DNA of 64,000 bases from NCBI GenBank assembly GCA_050516505.1, contig CP191518.1:3410001-3474000 (forward strand), in the 5' to 3' direction. How positions within the stretch are numbered: position 1 is the stretch's first letter; the number at the start of each line of letters is the position of its first letter. The stretch is from Scandinavium ludwigii_A. GTDB taxonomy: Bacteria > Pseudomonadota > Gammaproteobacteria > Enterobacterales > Enterobacteriaceae. A program made the position numbers and the translations under genes. The notes beneath the pieces are model-generated. The model was not told where the DNA came from and searched no databases. It saw only the letters and a program-made list of their open reading frames with translations. Of this stretch, positions 26,999 through 35,372 are shown in pieces.

Positions 26999-27754
26999 AT
27001 GTTTTCTCACCGCCCCAGCGGGAAGGTTGCTTTCCGCTGTTTGTGCGTCGCGTTATTCGCATGCCTGTCTGTCGCCCCAGCACACGCAACCGCGAAAGGT
27101 CCACGTGCGCAAATCAATGCCCTTGTGCTCAGCACTGCGGGAAAAGACATTGATAAAATGGCCCATAAAAAGGGCTGGAAGGGCTACCACTACAAACTGA
27201 ATGTGTTCATTCCTTCCTACGCAGCAACGGAAACCCCCTGCGGGTCGGCACTCAAAGCCACCCGCTCAGGCGCAGCGCTCGTATCGGTTAACCGCATCAG
27301 CTATGACGTGAGCTGCCCAGGCAGCCAGGGTTGGCATCTCAGCGTGCCAGTGCATGCCGACTTGTATGTTCCTGTGGTCATGGTGAACAGTGTTGTTGAG
27401 CGCGGAGAGGTGTTGGACGAAGACCAACTGACATTGAAGCCATACAACGTCAGCAATGCACACGGTGAACTGCTGACCCAGCTCGACCAGGCGCAGGGAC
27501 TGACCAGCAAACGTACGCTGAGACCCGGGAAACCGCTGACGCTGTCGCAGCTGGAAATGCCGCTGTGGGTCAAACGCGATCAAAGCGTGATGCTGCAATC
27601 ACAAATGGGCGGAATCACCGCACAGACGGCAGCCGTGGCAATGAAAAATGGCCGTAAGGGCGACACCATCAAAGTCCGCAACGAAAGCAGCCAACGCATT
27701 GTGAGTGCCATCGTCATCAGCCAGGGCGTCGTGAAAACGCTGAATAGCGAGTGA
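26999..27754 (+). CDS. lfgA: lateral P-ring chaperone FlgA
   Basis: Periplasmic chaperone for P-ring (FlgI) assembly. The 251 residues start with a signal peptide (CLCVALFACLSVAPAHA) and end with an SAF-type domain (RGEVLDEDQLTLKPYNVS and RNESSQRIVSAIVISQGVVK). The start is preceded by aagaggtaagg. Transcribed away from lfgB, as in other flagellar clusters. Confidence 0.93.
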   Translation: MFSHRPSGKVAFRCLCVALFACLSVAPAHATAKGPRAQINALVLSTAGKDIDKMAHKKGWKGYHYKLNVFIPSYAATETPCGSALKATRSGAALVSVNRISYDVSCPGSQGWHLSVPVHADLYVPVVMVNSVVERGEVLDEDQLTLKPYNVSNAHGELLTQLDQAQGLTSKRTLRPGKPLTLSQLEMPLWVKRDQSVMLQSQMGGITAQTAAVAMKNGRKGDTIKVRNESSQRIVSAIVISQGVVKTLNSE

Positions 27755-27863
27755 CGGAAATATTTTTTCACTTCTGGGTTAAGTTTCCCTTCCGATGTGT
27801 CGCCTGTTTCTTTGTGAAGAGCGAAGAAGACGCACCCGGATGGTTAACAGGCTTGAGGTCAAA

Positions 27864-28148
27864 ATGAAGATTGCCCCGATGTCAGTAGAGAACATGGCCG
27901 CGACAACGCAGTCAGGTTCTGGAACTAAATCGAAGAAAAACAATGATGTGGCTACAGTTGCTCCCCAGCAATCTGCCGATGAGCTGACTCAAAGCTCGCT
28001 GCATTCTGCACAGGTTGCGCTGAACAACGATCCACAGGACGACGTGGATATGGACAGCGTTACTCAGATGCAGGCGGCGATCGCAGAGGGTAGCTTTACC
28101 GTCGATAACGATGAACTCGCAGCCTCAATGCTGAGTTTTTTCAATTAA
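27864..28148 (+). CDS. lfgM: anti-sigma28 factor FlgM
   Basis: Predicted inhibitor of the flagellar sigma28 factor, exported when the hook is complete. The start at 27864 has a good ribosome site (gaggt) and gives 94 residues; upstream ATGs at 27795 and 27840 lack support. The C-terminal helix pattern VTQMQAAIAEGSFTVDNDEL matches the sigma28-binding part of FlgM. No FliA/LafF sigma factor gene occurs in the window, so its target must lie elsewhere or be lost. Confidence 0.88.
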   Translation: MKIAPMSVENMAATTQSGSGTKSKKNNDVATVAPQQSADELTQSSLHSAQVALNNDPQDDVDMDSVTQMQAAIAEGSFTVDNDELAASMLSFFN

Positions 28149-28163
28149 AGAGAGTTTCCTGAA

Positions 28164-28592
28164 GTGAGTGATAAACTCGTCCTGGTTAAGGGCTTACTGC
28201 GCGGCATCCGTCTCGATGAAGAGCAATACGGATGTCTGCGCCACCTGCTCGAACAGCAGAGACTGTGCATGATCCGTCGCGACTGCGATGCCTTAGAAAG
28301 CGTTAATCATAAAATAGAACAGCATTACGTTGAGCTGAGCGAGCAGTCCAGGTTACGAAAAAGTGCCCTTCAGGAACTGGGATTAACCGCCGATCGTACC
28401 GGTATCGAGACCGTTTTTAGCTGGCTACCCACGCCGCAAAAAACGGCGGCGATGGCCGCCTGGCAGAAGCTTGAAAATCAGGCCAGACGGTGCAAATCCT
28501 ATAATGAAAAAAACGGCGAGTTGCTGATTCGCCAGCAGGAATTTGCGCAAATCTTTTTGGGTAATAAACCGGATTACCTCTACCATCCCTGA
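28164..28592 (+). CDS. lfgN: lateral export chaperone FlgN
   Basis: Predicted chaperone for the hook-associated proteins FlgK and FlgL. The 142 residues are helical, start with a GTG 15 bases after lfgM, and show the FlgN-like helix LRHLLEQQRLCMIRRDCDAL. A hairpin at 28603-28629 follows. Identity rests on weak family likeness plus the flgA-M-N order. Confidence 0.85.
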   Translation: MSDKLVLVKGLLRGIRLDEEQYGCLRHLLEQQRLCMIRRDCDALESVNHKIEQHYVELSEQSRLRKSALQELGLTADRTGIETVFSWLPTPQKTAAMAAWQKLENQARRCKSYNEKNGELLIRQQEFAQIFLGNKPDYLYHP

Positions 28593-28602
28593 TACGCCTT
28601 CT

Positions 28603-28629
28603 TGAGGTGGAAGCTACGTTTCCACCTCA
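28603..28629 (+). terminator. probable terminator after lfgN
   Basis: An inverted repeat with arms GAGGTGGAA and TTCCACCTC, extended by one or two pairs, lies 11 bases after the lfgN stop. A T-rich stretch (TATTTTT) follows a few bases later, not immediately, so efficiency is uncertain. It separates the lfgAMN unit from the sigma54-driven modification unit. Confidence 0.6.
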
Positions 28630-28671
28630 GCCCCTGCTATTTTTAACTCATTGAATAATCACACATAAAAA

Positions 28672-28688
28672 CTGGCATGAATATTGCG
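28672..28688 (+). promoter_or_regulatory. sigma54 promoter of the modification genes
   Basis: CTGGCATGAATATTGCG matches the sigma54 consensus with GG and GC exactly 12 bases apart. The -24 half is the same as in the lfgB promoter (TGGCATG). It predicts a transcript starting near 28699, about 40 bases before the FliB-like gene, which has the ribosome site agagaa. This places the two downstream genes in the LafK/sigma54 regulon. Confidence 0.85.
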
Positions 28689-28740
28689 AGGGGATGACCT
28701 ATTCCTTAATTCATAATGCCGGTTAGTTGCAGAGAACGTT

Positions 28741-29688
28741 ATGCCACAAATTGATTACCACCAACCCGAATTCGTTCGCCATTACCTGAGTCTGTCCGAT
28801 GCCAACCCTGACCACGTGATTGCCCTGAATTGGTTACAGGAAACTCGCCTGAGTTTACGTCTGGACAGCACGGCAACCTGCGGGGCACTGCTGCAAAAGC
28901 CGGATGCTTTTGTGCTGCACAGCGAGCAACGTGAAGCTCACGACACCGCAGATGCGCTGTCACCCCGTGCCCGGCTGCTCAATCAGGCGTCATTCGATAT
29001 GTTGACCCTGCATCCTCTGCCTGCGGATATTCGCTTATACGCCCTCGGCATTCTGCTCTCTTTCGCCGAAAAAAATCCTGGCGACAGCGACGAGACCCTC
29101 GCGCTGCTGGCGACGCTGCCGGAGAAAATGCGCGAGCATTTACAAAGCGGTGCGCTGCAAGCTCAGTTCCAGCAGATGCCGTCCGTGCCAGCCTTGCAGC
29201 GCAAGTTGATCTCTGGCCTCGCCGAGCAGGAATTTAACTGGGATATGCTGCCAGAAAGCCAGCGTAAGCAGGTGCTTCCGCTGCAAATTAGCCTGCTGGC
29301 ATTGCAGGATGAAAACAGTGAAGCACTACTGCAACAGAAGCTGGCAGAGCTGTGGGAAACCACGGCCTCTTCCAGTTTCGATACCCAGCCGTGGATGATG
29401 GAAAACTATCTGCTTTATCGTCTCTATCACGACGTTTTCCCGTGCCACGAACACGATTCCGCCGAGCAGCGTTATCTACTGCTGAATGCTGATTTCTTCA
29501 TGCTGAAATCGCTTTTCAGCCTGTGGGTGATGGACGGATCGACGCTGAGTGAAAATGAGATTGTCGCGCTGGTCGCGATGTTCGAACAGTGGCGTCACAC
29601 GCCAGCGGCACAGGATTACTACCAGCAGCTTCTCGCCTCCCCTCCGGGTGGTGCCCTGCTGAGTGCGTTCTCCCTGTTAGTCCGATAA
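28741..29688 (+). CDS. FliB-like protein lacking the cysteine cluster
   Basis: A 315-residue protein whose ends resemble the flagellin lysine N-methylase FliB. The N-terminus QPEFVRHYLSLSD, with a Trp at FliB-like spacing, aligns to the FliB start. The C-terminus MMENYLLYRLYHDVFPC and LKSLFSLWVMDGSTLSENEI matches the FliB ENY...FP and following helices. FliB carries a cysteine-rich metal/cluster site near its N-terminus; here those positions are non-cysteine (SLSDANPDHVIALNW) and only two cysteines exist in the protein. It may be an inactive or repurposed methylase, perhaps a flagellin-binding adaptor. Flag-2 loci often carry a FliB-type gene. It follows a sigma54 promoter and precedes the large transferase by 61 bases. 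Confidence 0.7.
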   Translation: MPQIDYHQPEFVRHYLSLSDANPDHVIALNWLQETRLSLRLDSTATCGALLQKPDAFVLHSEQREAHDTADALSPRARLLNQASFDMLTLHPLPADIRLYALGILLSFAEKNPGDSDETLALLATLPEKMREHLQSGALQAQFQQMPSVPALQRKLISGLAEQEFNWDMLPESQRKQVLPLQISLLALQDENSEALLQQKLAELWETTASSSFDTQPWMMENYLLYRLYHDVFPCHEHDSAEQRYLLLNADFFMLKSLFSLWVMDGSTLSENEIVALVAMFEQWRHTPAAQDYYQQLLASPPGGALLSAFSLLVR

Positions 29689-29749
29689 CTTTCCCCGTCG
29701 GGGCGGATACATCACGCCCCGGTGCTGCGAGCTTGATGAAAAACTGAAT

Positions 29750-32299
29750 ATGTCATTACCCCCGACCCCGAATAAAAGCCCGTTATCGATGATGAAAACC
29801 CTGGATAACGGGCGTGAACTTCCGTTCGTCAGCGTGGTAACCCCCACCTGGAATCGCGCCGCATTTTTGCCGTATCTGTTGTATATGTTCCGCTATCAAG
29901 ACTATCCGGCCGACCGTCGTGAGCTGGTTATCCTTGATGATTCCCCGCAAAGTAATGAAAAAATCATTCATGCGCTGACCCAGGGAAAACCGGAGGCGTT
30001 TAACATTCGCTACGTCCATTCGCCGGAAAGACTGGATTTGGGACGCAAGCGCAACATGTTAAACGAGCTGGCGCAGGGGGAATACATCGTCTGTATGGAT
30101 GACGACGATTACTATCCTCGTGACAAAATCTCCTACACCATTGGAATGATGCAACGTCACCGGGCACTCATTTCAGGCTCCGATCAGATTGCCATTTGGT
30201 ACAGCCACATCAACCGCATCTTTAAAACGCGCTCGTTTGGCGAAAATCACATTCTCAACGGGACCTTCTGCTATCACCGTAACTACCTGAAAAAGCATCG
30301 TTATGAGGATGACTGTAATCTGGCGGAAGAAAAAGGCTTCACCAATAACTTCACGGTGAAGCCGCTGCAACTGCCTGCCGAACGCACGATCCTGTGTGTG
30401 TCTCACAGCCAAAATACCTTTGATAAAGATTTTGTCCTCGGCAGCAGTCAAGCCCTGGAGACGACGCTGGATGAGTGGGTCAGTGACCCGATGCTCAAAA
30501 CCTGGTATCACGGTTTGCACAATGCCGCACACGGGCAGAACCTCGACTGGCGCCACGTCGATCAGTTTGTGGTGATCAACCTTGATAAGCGTGAAGACCG
30601 GTTGCAGCATATTCGACACGAGCTGACCCTGCTCGGCGTCCCGGCGGAGAAAATCACCCGCCTGAGCGCAGTGGAAGACAGACAGGGCCAGAGCGGACGA
30701 CGTCAGTCGCACCTTCAGGCGCTGCAATTGGCCCAGGAGAAAGGCTGGAAAAATTACCTGTTGCTGGAAGATGATGCCGTCATTCTGAAGCAGGAAAAAC
30801 ACGTTCAGGCCCTGAAAAAACTGCTGAATGCCTTACCGGTCTTACCGTGGGAAGTGATTCTGCTGGGCGCCAGCGTTCAGACCGGCAGCGAGCTGAAAAG
30901 CTTTGATAACCTGGTGCGTGTCAGCAGCTGTGATCATATCTGCGCCTATCTGGTGAACAGCCCTTCTTACGTCACGCTGCTGCGTCAGATGCAGGAAGAT
31001 CTTTCGACCACCCTGGAAGAGCAGTGGCAGCCGCTGCTTCGCCAGGGAAAATGGCTCGCCTTCTATCCGAGCGTGGCTTACCAAAAACCCGGTATCAGCG
31101 ATATCACTGGCGAATTTAGCGATATGACTCAGCACTATTTCAGCCGCCAGCCACGTACTACAGACAGTATGCCAGGCACCGCACCGACTGAGCAAAAACT
31201 GAATCAGACCATCGGCTTCTTCATGGAATCCGCATTCCATTATCAGGTGTATAAACCGATTCTGGATGTGTTGCTGGCTCAAGGTTATCCGTGCGAGCTA
31301 TTGATCAATGACCGGACGCCGAAGGAATTTATTCAAGAGATGCAGGAATGCCTGTCCTCGCTGGAGAATCCTCAGTTGCGTGGCAGTCTGCTGTCGAAAG
31401 TGACCGAACGTCGACAGAAATACGGCTGCCTTGTCAGCCCGTATTATTCACCGGTTATAAACGGCCTGGCTGAGGTACATGTCCGCGCCATGTATGGTCT
31501 GGCAAAAGAGGAATGGAACCACGCCTGGTGGAACACGTTCTATCAGCACATTCTTTGCTACAGCCACCACTCACAGCAGGCGCTGAATATTAACGGCAGC
31601 GCGGTGCTGGTCGGTAATCCTCGCTTCGATGCATGGCACAATCAGCAGTTTGAACGGCACCTTCCGGCGTCGCTGAGAATCGACCCGGCGAAACCGACGC
31701 TGCTTTATGCCCCGACCTACGGTGCGCTCAGCTCGATTCCACACTGGGCGGAAAAACTGCATAACCTGAGCCATCAGTACAATGTGATTACCAAGCTGCA
31801 TCACGGCACGCTGTGTCGGGCGGAAGAGAAAGCGTCGTTAAGCCTGGTCAAACGTTTTCTGAAACGTCACGTCAGTGAACATCAGCACACGCTGGCCCTG
31901 CTGGAAAAAGCCGATTTCGTGATAACCGATAATAGCGGATTCATCTTCGACGCCATTCACGCCGGAAAACGCACTATCTTGCTGAATTGGGAAGGAATGG
32001 ACGATCTGTTGAAAGACGGGGCTAGCTATTCCACGGCAAACAGTGCGGATCAAAAGATTCGGGAAACACTGCCGAGTGCGGGGAATATCGAAACGTTAGT
32101 GGCTCTCTTGAAAGAGGATACGCGTTGGTCAACGGTAGAGAAAGCGATGCAGGAAAGCCGGGAGTATTATTGTGATGCTTTCCAGGATGGCAAGGCGGCA
32201 ACCCGTGCGGCGAAAGTGATAACCCGTGCGCTTGAGCAATCTTCAAGCTCGGGAAATAACACGCTGTTAGCCAGCATTCAGAAAAAATTGTTTAGCTAA
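29750..32299 (+). CDS. three-part glycosyltransferase/CDP-glycerol glycerophosphotransferase
   Basis: An 849-residue protein with three enzyme-like parts. Residues about 25-240 are a GT2 glycosyltransferase (VSVVTPTWNRAAFLPYLLYM; metal-binding region VCMDDDDYY). Residues about 275-455 resemble GT25 (FVVINLDKREDR; SHLQALQLAQEKGWKNYLLL followed by EDDAV). Residues about 480-820 resemble TagB/TagF glycerophosphotransferases (GNPRFDAW, LLYAPTYG, KLHHGT, ADFVITDNSGFIFDAIHAGK). No membrane helix is seen, so it is probably cytoplasmic. The sigma54 promoter upstream and a TagD-like enzyme in the lfiE-J operon suggest it modifies flagellin or another lateral flagellar protein with sugar and glycerol phosphate. 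The acceptor is unknown. Confidence 0.8.
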   Translation: MSLPPTPNKSPLSMMKTLDNGRELPFVSVVTPTWNRAAFLPYLLYMFRYQDYPADRRELVILDDSPQSNEKIIHALTQGKPEAFNIRYVHSPERLDLGRKRNMLNELAQGEYIVCMDDDDYYPRDKISYTIGMMQRHRALISGSDQIAIWYSHINRIFKTRSFGENHILNGTFCYHRNYLKKHRYEDDCNLAEEKGFTNNFTVKPLQLPAERTILCVSHSQNTFDKDFVLGSSQALETTLDEWVSDPMLKTWYHGLHNAAHGQNLDWRHVDQFVVINLDKREDRLQHIRHELTLLGVPAEKITRLSAVEDRQGQSGRRQSHLQALQLAQEKGWKNYLLLEDDAVILKQEKHVQALKKLLNALPVLPWEVILLGASVQTGSELKSFDNLVRVSSCDHICAYLVNSPSYVTLLRQMQEDLSTTLEEQWQPLLRQGKWLAFYPSVAYQKPGISDITGEFSDMTQHYFSRQPRTTDSMPGTAPTEQKLNQTIGFFMESAFHYQVYKPILDVLLAQGYPCELLINDRTPKEFIQEMQECLSSLENPQLRGSLLSKVTERRQKYGCLVSPYYSPVINGLAEVHVRAMYGLAKEEWNHAWWNTFYQHILCYSHHSQQALNINGSAVLVGNPRFDAWHNQQFERHLPASLRIDPAKPTLLYAPTYGALSSIPHWAEKLHNLSHQYNVITKLHHGTLCRAEEKASLSLVKRFLKRHVSEHQHTLALLEKADFVITDNSGFIFDAIHAGKRTILLNWEGMDDLLKDGASYSTANSADQKIRETLPSAGNIETLVALLKEDTRWSTVEKAMQESREYYCDAFQDGKAATRAAKVITRALEQSSSSGNNTLLASIQKKLFS

Positions 32300-32306
32300 A
32301 AAAAAA

Positions 32307-32330
32307 GCCCTTCAACGCAGATTGAAGGGC
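32307..32330 (-). terminator. intrinsic terminator of the EAL gene
   Basis: Perfect 9-bp stem GCCCTTCAA/TTGAAGGGC with a six-base loop. On the minus strand it is followed by nine T residues, so it terminates the EAL-domain gene ending at 32338. On the plus strand it sits 7 bases after the transferase stop but lacks a good T run there. Confidence 0.9.
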
Positions 32331-32337
32331 GTTAATA

Positions 32338-33156
32338 TTACACGTCCGTTTCGCTATTCCCATCGACATCCGGCTCGAAGGTTTCGTCTTCCGAATATTT
32401 TTCGAGGAACATTTCTTTCGTTATCGGCCGCGAGAATAAATACCCCTGCCCCAACGACACATTCTCTTTAAGCAGGAAAGAAACTTGCTGTAAAGTTTCA
32501 ATTCCTTCCGCAATCACCTTGATATTATTACGGTGCGCCTCAAGAATAATTTCACGCGTTTCATCCTGACGGCTTTTCGCCATTAAACGACGATCCAGCT
32601 TAATATAGTCAGCTTGCCAGGAATTATTTTTCAACTCCAGCATTAACAGACTATAAATATCACCCCAGGCAATAGTAAAACCATGTTCCTTGAGCGTTTT
32701 GAGGTTGGCGATCATTTGTTGACTCAGAATGGCATCTTCGCCCGTGATCTCCAGAATAATTTGAGGTGGAGAAATCGAGAAACGTGCCGCCTGCGCAATC
32801 ACCAGTTCAGAATAGTCAGCGCGCAGTAGCTCTGTTTTAGAGATATTGATGTTATAGAGCCTGTCGTCCTCAGTCTCAGGGAAGTAGCGGTTGATGTACT
32901 CGAATGACTCGTTGACCAGATAGTGCCCGAGGTTGACGATGCCGGTACCATGACGCTCAAGGCTTGCGATAAACCGGAATGGAAGAATGGTTTCCCGTAA
33001 GTATTGCCCGCGAATGAGGATTTCTCCGCCGGTACATTTGAACAACGAGAGATCAAACAGCGGTTGGAACCAGATATCAACAGGAAAAGGTTTTTGGTTG
33101 TTCGATATTCGTTTGATAATGATGTCAGATATTACTTTTTCGCGGGATTCGTTCAT
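32338..33156 (-). CDS. degenerate EAL-domain protein
   Basis: A 272-residue protein made of one EAL domain without GGDEF, PAS or membrane parts. Some catalytic landmarks remain (DYIKLD, VIAEGIET, GQGYLFSRPI). Others are lost: the EAL signature reads GGEILIRG, and the metal-binding DDFGTGYSSL segment reads WGDIYSLLMLE. c-di-GMP hydrolysis therefore seems unlikely. Degenerate EAL proteins of enterobacteria such as YdiV/RflP act instead by binding flagellar regulators, so control of the nearby flagella is a plausible role, though this is inference. It runs toward the flagellar locus and has its own terminator. Confidence 0.8.
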   Translation of the reverse strand: MNESREKVISDIIIKRISNNQKPFPVDIWFQPLFDLSLFKCTGGEILIRGQYLRETILPFRFIASLERHGTGIVNLGHYLVNESFEYINRYFPETEDDRLYNINISKTELLRADYSELVIAQAARFSISPPQIILEITGEDAILSQQMIANLKTLKEHGFTIAWGDIYSLLMLELKNNSWQADYIKLDRRLMAKSRQDETREIILEAHRNNIKVIAEGIETLQQVSFLLKENVSLGQGYLFSRPITKEMFLEKYSEDETFEPDVDGNSETDV

Positions 33157-33422
33157 TATATGGGGTTTCGCTGCGGGAATATTCTTAATGTTGAAAGATA
33201 ATTTTTAATGATGAAATACTAAACTTAACGCCATGGGAGCGCAAGTTTTAAACGCATCATAAATGTAAGGGAAAGAAGACAGGTATATTTCACCCTCGAA
33301 AAACTTATTTTAAATAAACTTTACCGAACGTGAGTATTGACATTAAGTATTTAATATTTGGGAAGGGTTGGTAATAATATGCAGTCAGACGTCCCGAGGC
33401 CTCGGGACGTCTGGTAAATAAA

Positions 33423-34532
33423 TTACTGTGATGCGTTCTCAAGTGCGGCTTTCTTCAGACCTTCATTAACCCAGGCCATAAAGATGAGATAGCCAATCGA
33501 CAGCAGCGTTGCGCCGATGAACATGCCCAGAATACCGCTGGTCGCCATGCCGCCCAGCGCGCCGAGCAGTACGACGGGCATTGGGACATCAACACCGCGA
33601 CCCAACAGCATTGGCTTAAGCACGTTGTCGACCATACCAGCCACAATCAGCAGCACGGTAAAGACCACATTCATTACGGTTCCGTGATCGCCTGTAATCC
33701 ACATGATAGCGATGGCCGGTAAAGACACGATCAGTACCGGAACCTGTGCAATTCCAAGGATCAGTGCTGCGACGAAGAAAATACCCACGGCCGGGATGCC
33801 GGCCAGCGCCATGATGATACCGACCAACAGCGACTGAATCAGCGCCACGCCGATAACGCCCTGAGCAACAGCCCGAATCGTTCCGGTGCAGAGTTTGATC
33901 AGCTCGACGCCTTTTCTTTCATCGGTGATGCGCATAGCGATACGTGTCGCGCTATTCGCCCCGGATGCGCCCATGGCCATCATGATGCCTGCCGCGATGA
34001 AGGAAATGATAAATCCGAATACGCCGCCGCCCATACTCGCCAGAACCGCCAGCACCAGTTTGGCCGCGTGGGCAATCTGAGAGTGGTAGTCACTGATAAG
34101 CCCCGGTAAATCCTGTGAGGCTTGAGACCATAAGGCAAACAGCTTTCCACCAATAACAGGGATGGTGCCGATGCTGGCGTTAGGCGGTGGGATAACCAGA
34201 TGAGAGTGGGTGGCGTGCTCAACCAGCGTGGTGGCGCTCTCACCGAGTGAGGTGATCATGATGATCGTCGGGACGACGATGAGCATCACGCCGAGCAATA
34301 CCAGAATGACAGAGGCCAACCCCTGCTTACCACCCAATTTGTTAGCAAAATACTGGTGCAGCGGATAAAGCGTCACAGCCAGTATTACCCCCCACAACAT
34401 AACGTTGAGGAAGGGAGAAAATACGGTATAACAGAAAGAAGCCAGCGCCAGGATCAGTCCAAATTTAATGAACATGTCCAGAAATCTGGTGACGAGTCTT
34501 CTTTCAATGGTAATTAAATCATTGCTTTCCAT
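33423..34532 (-). CDS. AI-2E family membrane transporter
   Basis: A polytopic inner-membrane protein of 369 residues, of the AI-2E (PerM/YdiK/TqsA) family. It has about seven or eight membrane helices: an N-terminal pair (FGLILALASFCYTVFSPFLN), a periplasmic/cytoplasmic middle, and a C-terminal cluster (VPMPVVLLGALGGMATSGIL, then GMFIGATLLSIGYLIFMAWV). The substrate is not known for this member. The start at 34532 has the ribosome site ggaaga; a reading from 34571 adds 13 residues. Single gene, no operon partner. Confidence 0.85.
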   Translation of the reverse strand: MESNDLITIERRLVTRFLDMFIKFGLILALASFCYTVFSPFLNVMLWGVILAVTLYPLHQYFANKLGGKQGLASVILVLLGVMLIVVPTIIMITSLGESATTLVEHATHSHLVIPPPNASIGTIPVIGGKLFALWSQASQDLPGLISDYHSQIAHAAKLVLAVLASMGGGVFGFIISFIAAGIMMAMGASGANSATRIAMRITDERKGVELIKLCTGTIRAVAQGVIGVALIQSLLVGIIMALAGIPAVGIFFVAALILGIAQVPVLIVSLPAIAIMWITGDHGTVMNVVFTVLLIVAGMVDNVLKPMLLGRGVDVPMPVVLLGALGGMATSGILGMFIGATLLSIGYLIFMAWVNEGLKKAALENASQ

Positions 34533-34773
34533 TATGGGTTCTTCCAGTTGTATTGATATTAATCGCCGCATGGACGAGTAAAAAACACACTATTATAGTG
34601 GAGCGATGGAGAGAAAAAACCAAGGAAGTTATTTAAAAATAAAAAAACGCCTGATACAGCGATGGTGAATTTCCACCCATTAATACATTCTGAGTATAAA
34701 ACAAAGCGCCATCCTGTAAAGGATAGCGCTTATGTGACCGTAGAAACCTTACGTTAAGGAGTCTGGCGTATCA

Positions 34774-34992
34774 TTAATGTGCGGTGACAGCCGCAGCAGC
34801 CAGTGGATGATCAGAACCTGCAACAAGGGCTGTGCGCGCCACTGGATGTGCGCCGTTACCGCTGCTTGCAGCGGCCATTGCGACAGGATGGTCAGATGTG
34901 GCCACAGCGGCCGTTCTGGCGATCGGGTGTAAACCAGCAAAGGCTGAGATGCTCATGGTCGCAAAAGTTAAAGCCAGAATAGTTTTTTTCAT
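34774..34992 (-). CDS. small secreted protein with an internal repeat
   Basis: 72 residues, not recognised. A typical signal peptide (MKKTILALTFATMSISAFAG) is followed by about 50 residues with a two-fold repeat: HPIARTAAVATSDHPVA and, 27 residues later, HPVARTALVAGSDHPLA. The start at 34992 follows agaggtaa. The mature part is His/Ala-rich without cysteines. The regular HP and DHP motifs could suggest metal binding or a surface role, but no function can be assigned. Confidence 0.65.
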   Translation of the reverse strand: MKKTILALTFATMSISAFAGLHPIARTAAVATSDHPVAMAAASSGNGAHPVARTALVAGSDHPLAAAAVTAH

Positions 34993-35372
34993 AATATTAC
35001 CTCTGATAAACAAACTATAAGTGGCAGCATGGAACGGCAATCGACATCCCAGTCAAAAAACTCAACGTATAAAACTGCGCGAAGAAATTAATTATACAAC
35101 ACTGCTCTGAACTTTTATAAGGGAAAGGAATAGGTGAAAAAAGACTATTGTTATTTTTTTATTAGACATTGCTTAAGAGGGTTATTTTCCAACATTCATT
35201 CTTATTGCGTGTTGAGTCAATCATATTTAAAGACAAGAATGACAATAAAAAGAAGTGTTTTTTGCTGTGGCTGACGGGCAAGTCACATTAGGCGAGAGCT
35301 TCGCCGAGCACAGGCCATCCGATGATGGTTGATTCTTCAGAGGGGGAATTGATGAACATCATTGAATCTAAA
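34993..35372. other. AT-rich intergenic region left of tRNA-Arg
   Basis: About 380 bases. The part next to the small secreted protein gene holds its ribosome site and probably its promoter (a TATAAT is readable on the minus strand near 35090). The part next to the tRNA shows no integrase, no repeat of the tRNA 3' end and no other gene, so I see no integrated element attached to this tRNA here. Confidence 0.4.

Noticed and set aside
27770..27800. Sigma28-like promoter before lfgM (TTAAGTTT and CCGATGTG)
   Set aside because: The two halves are about 5 bases apart; the flagellar sigma28 spacing is about 11.
35280..35372. Integrated element at tRNA-Arg
   Set aside because: This tRNA is a known prophage site, but there is no integrase, no repeated tRNA end and no phage gene on either side.
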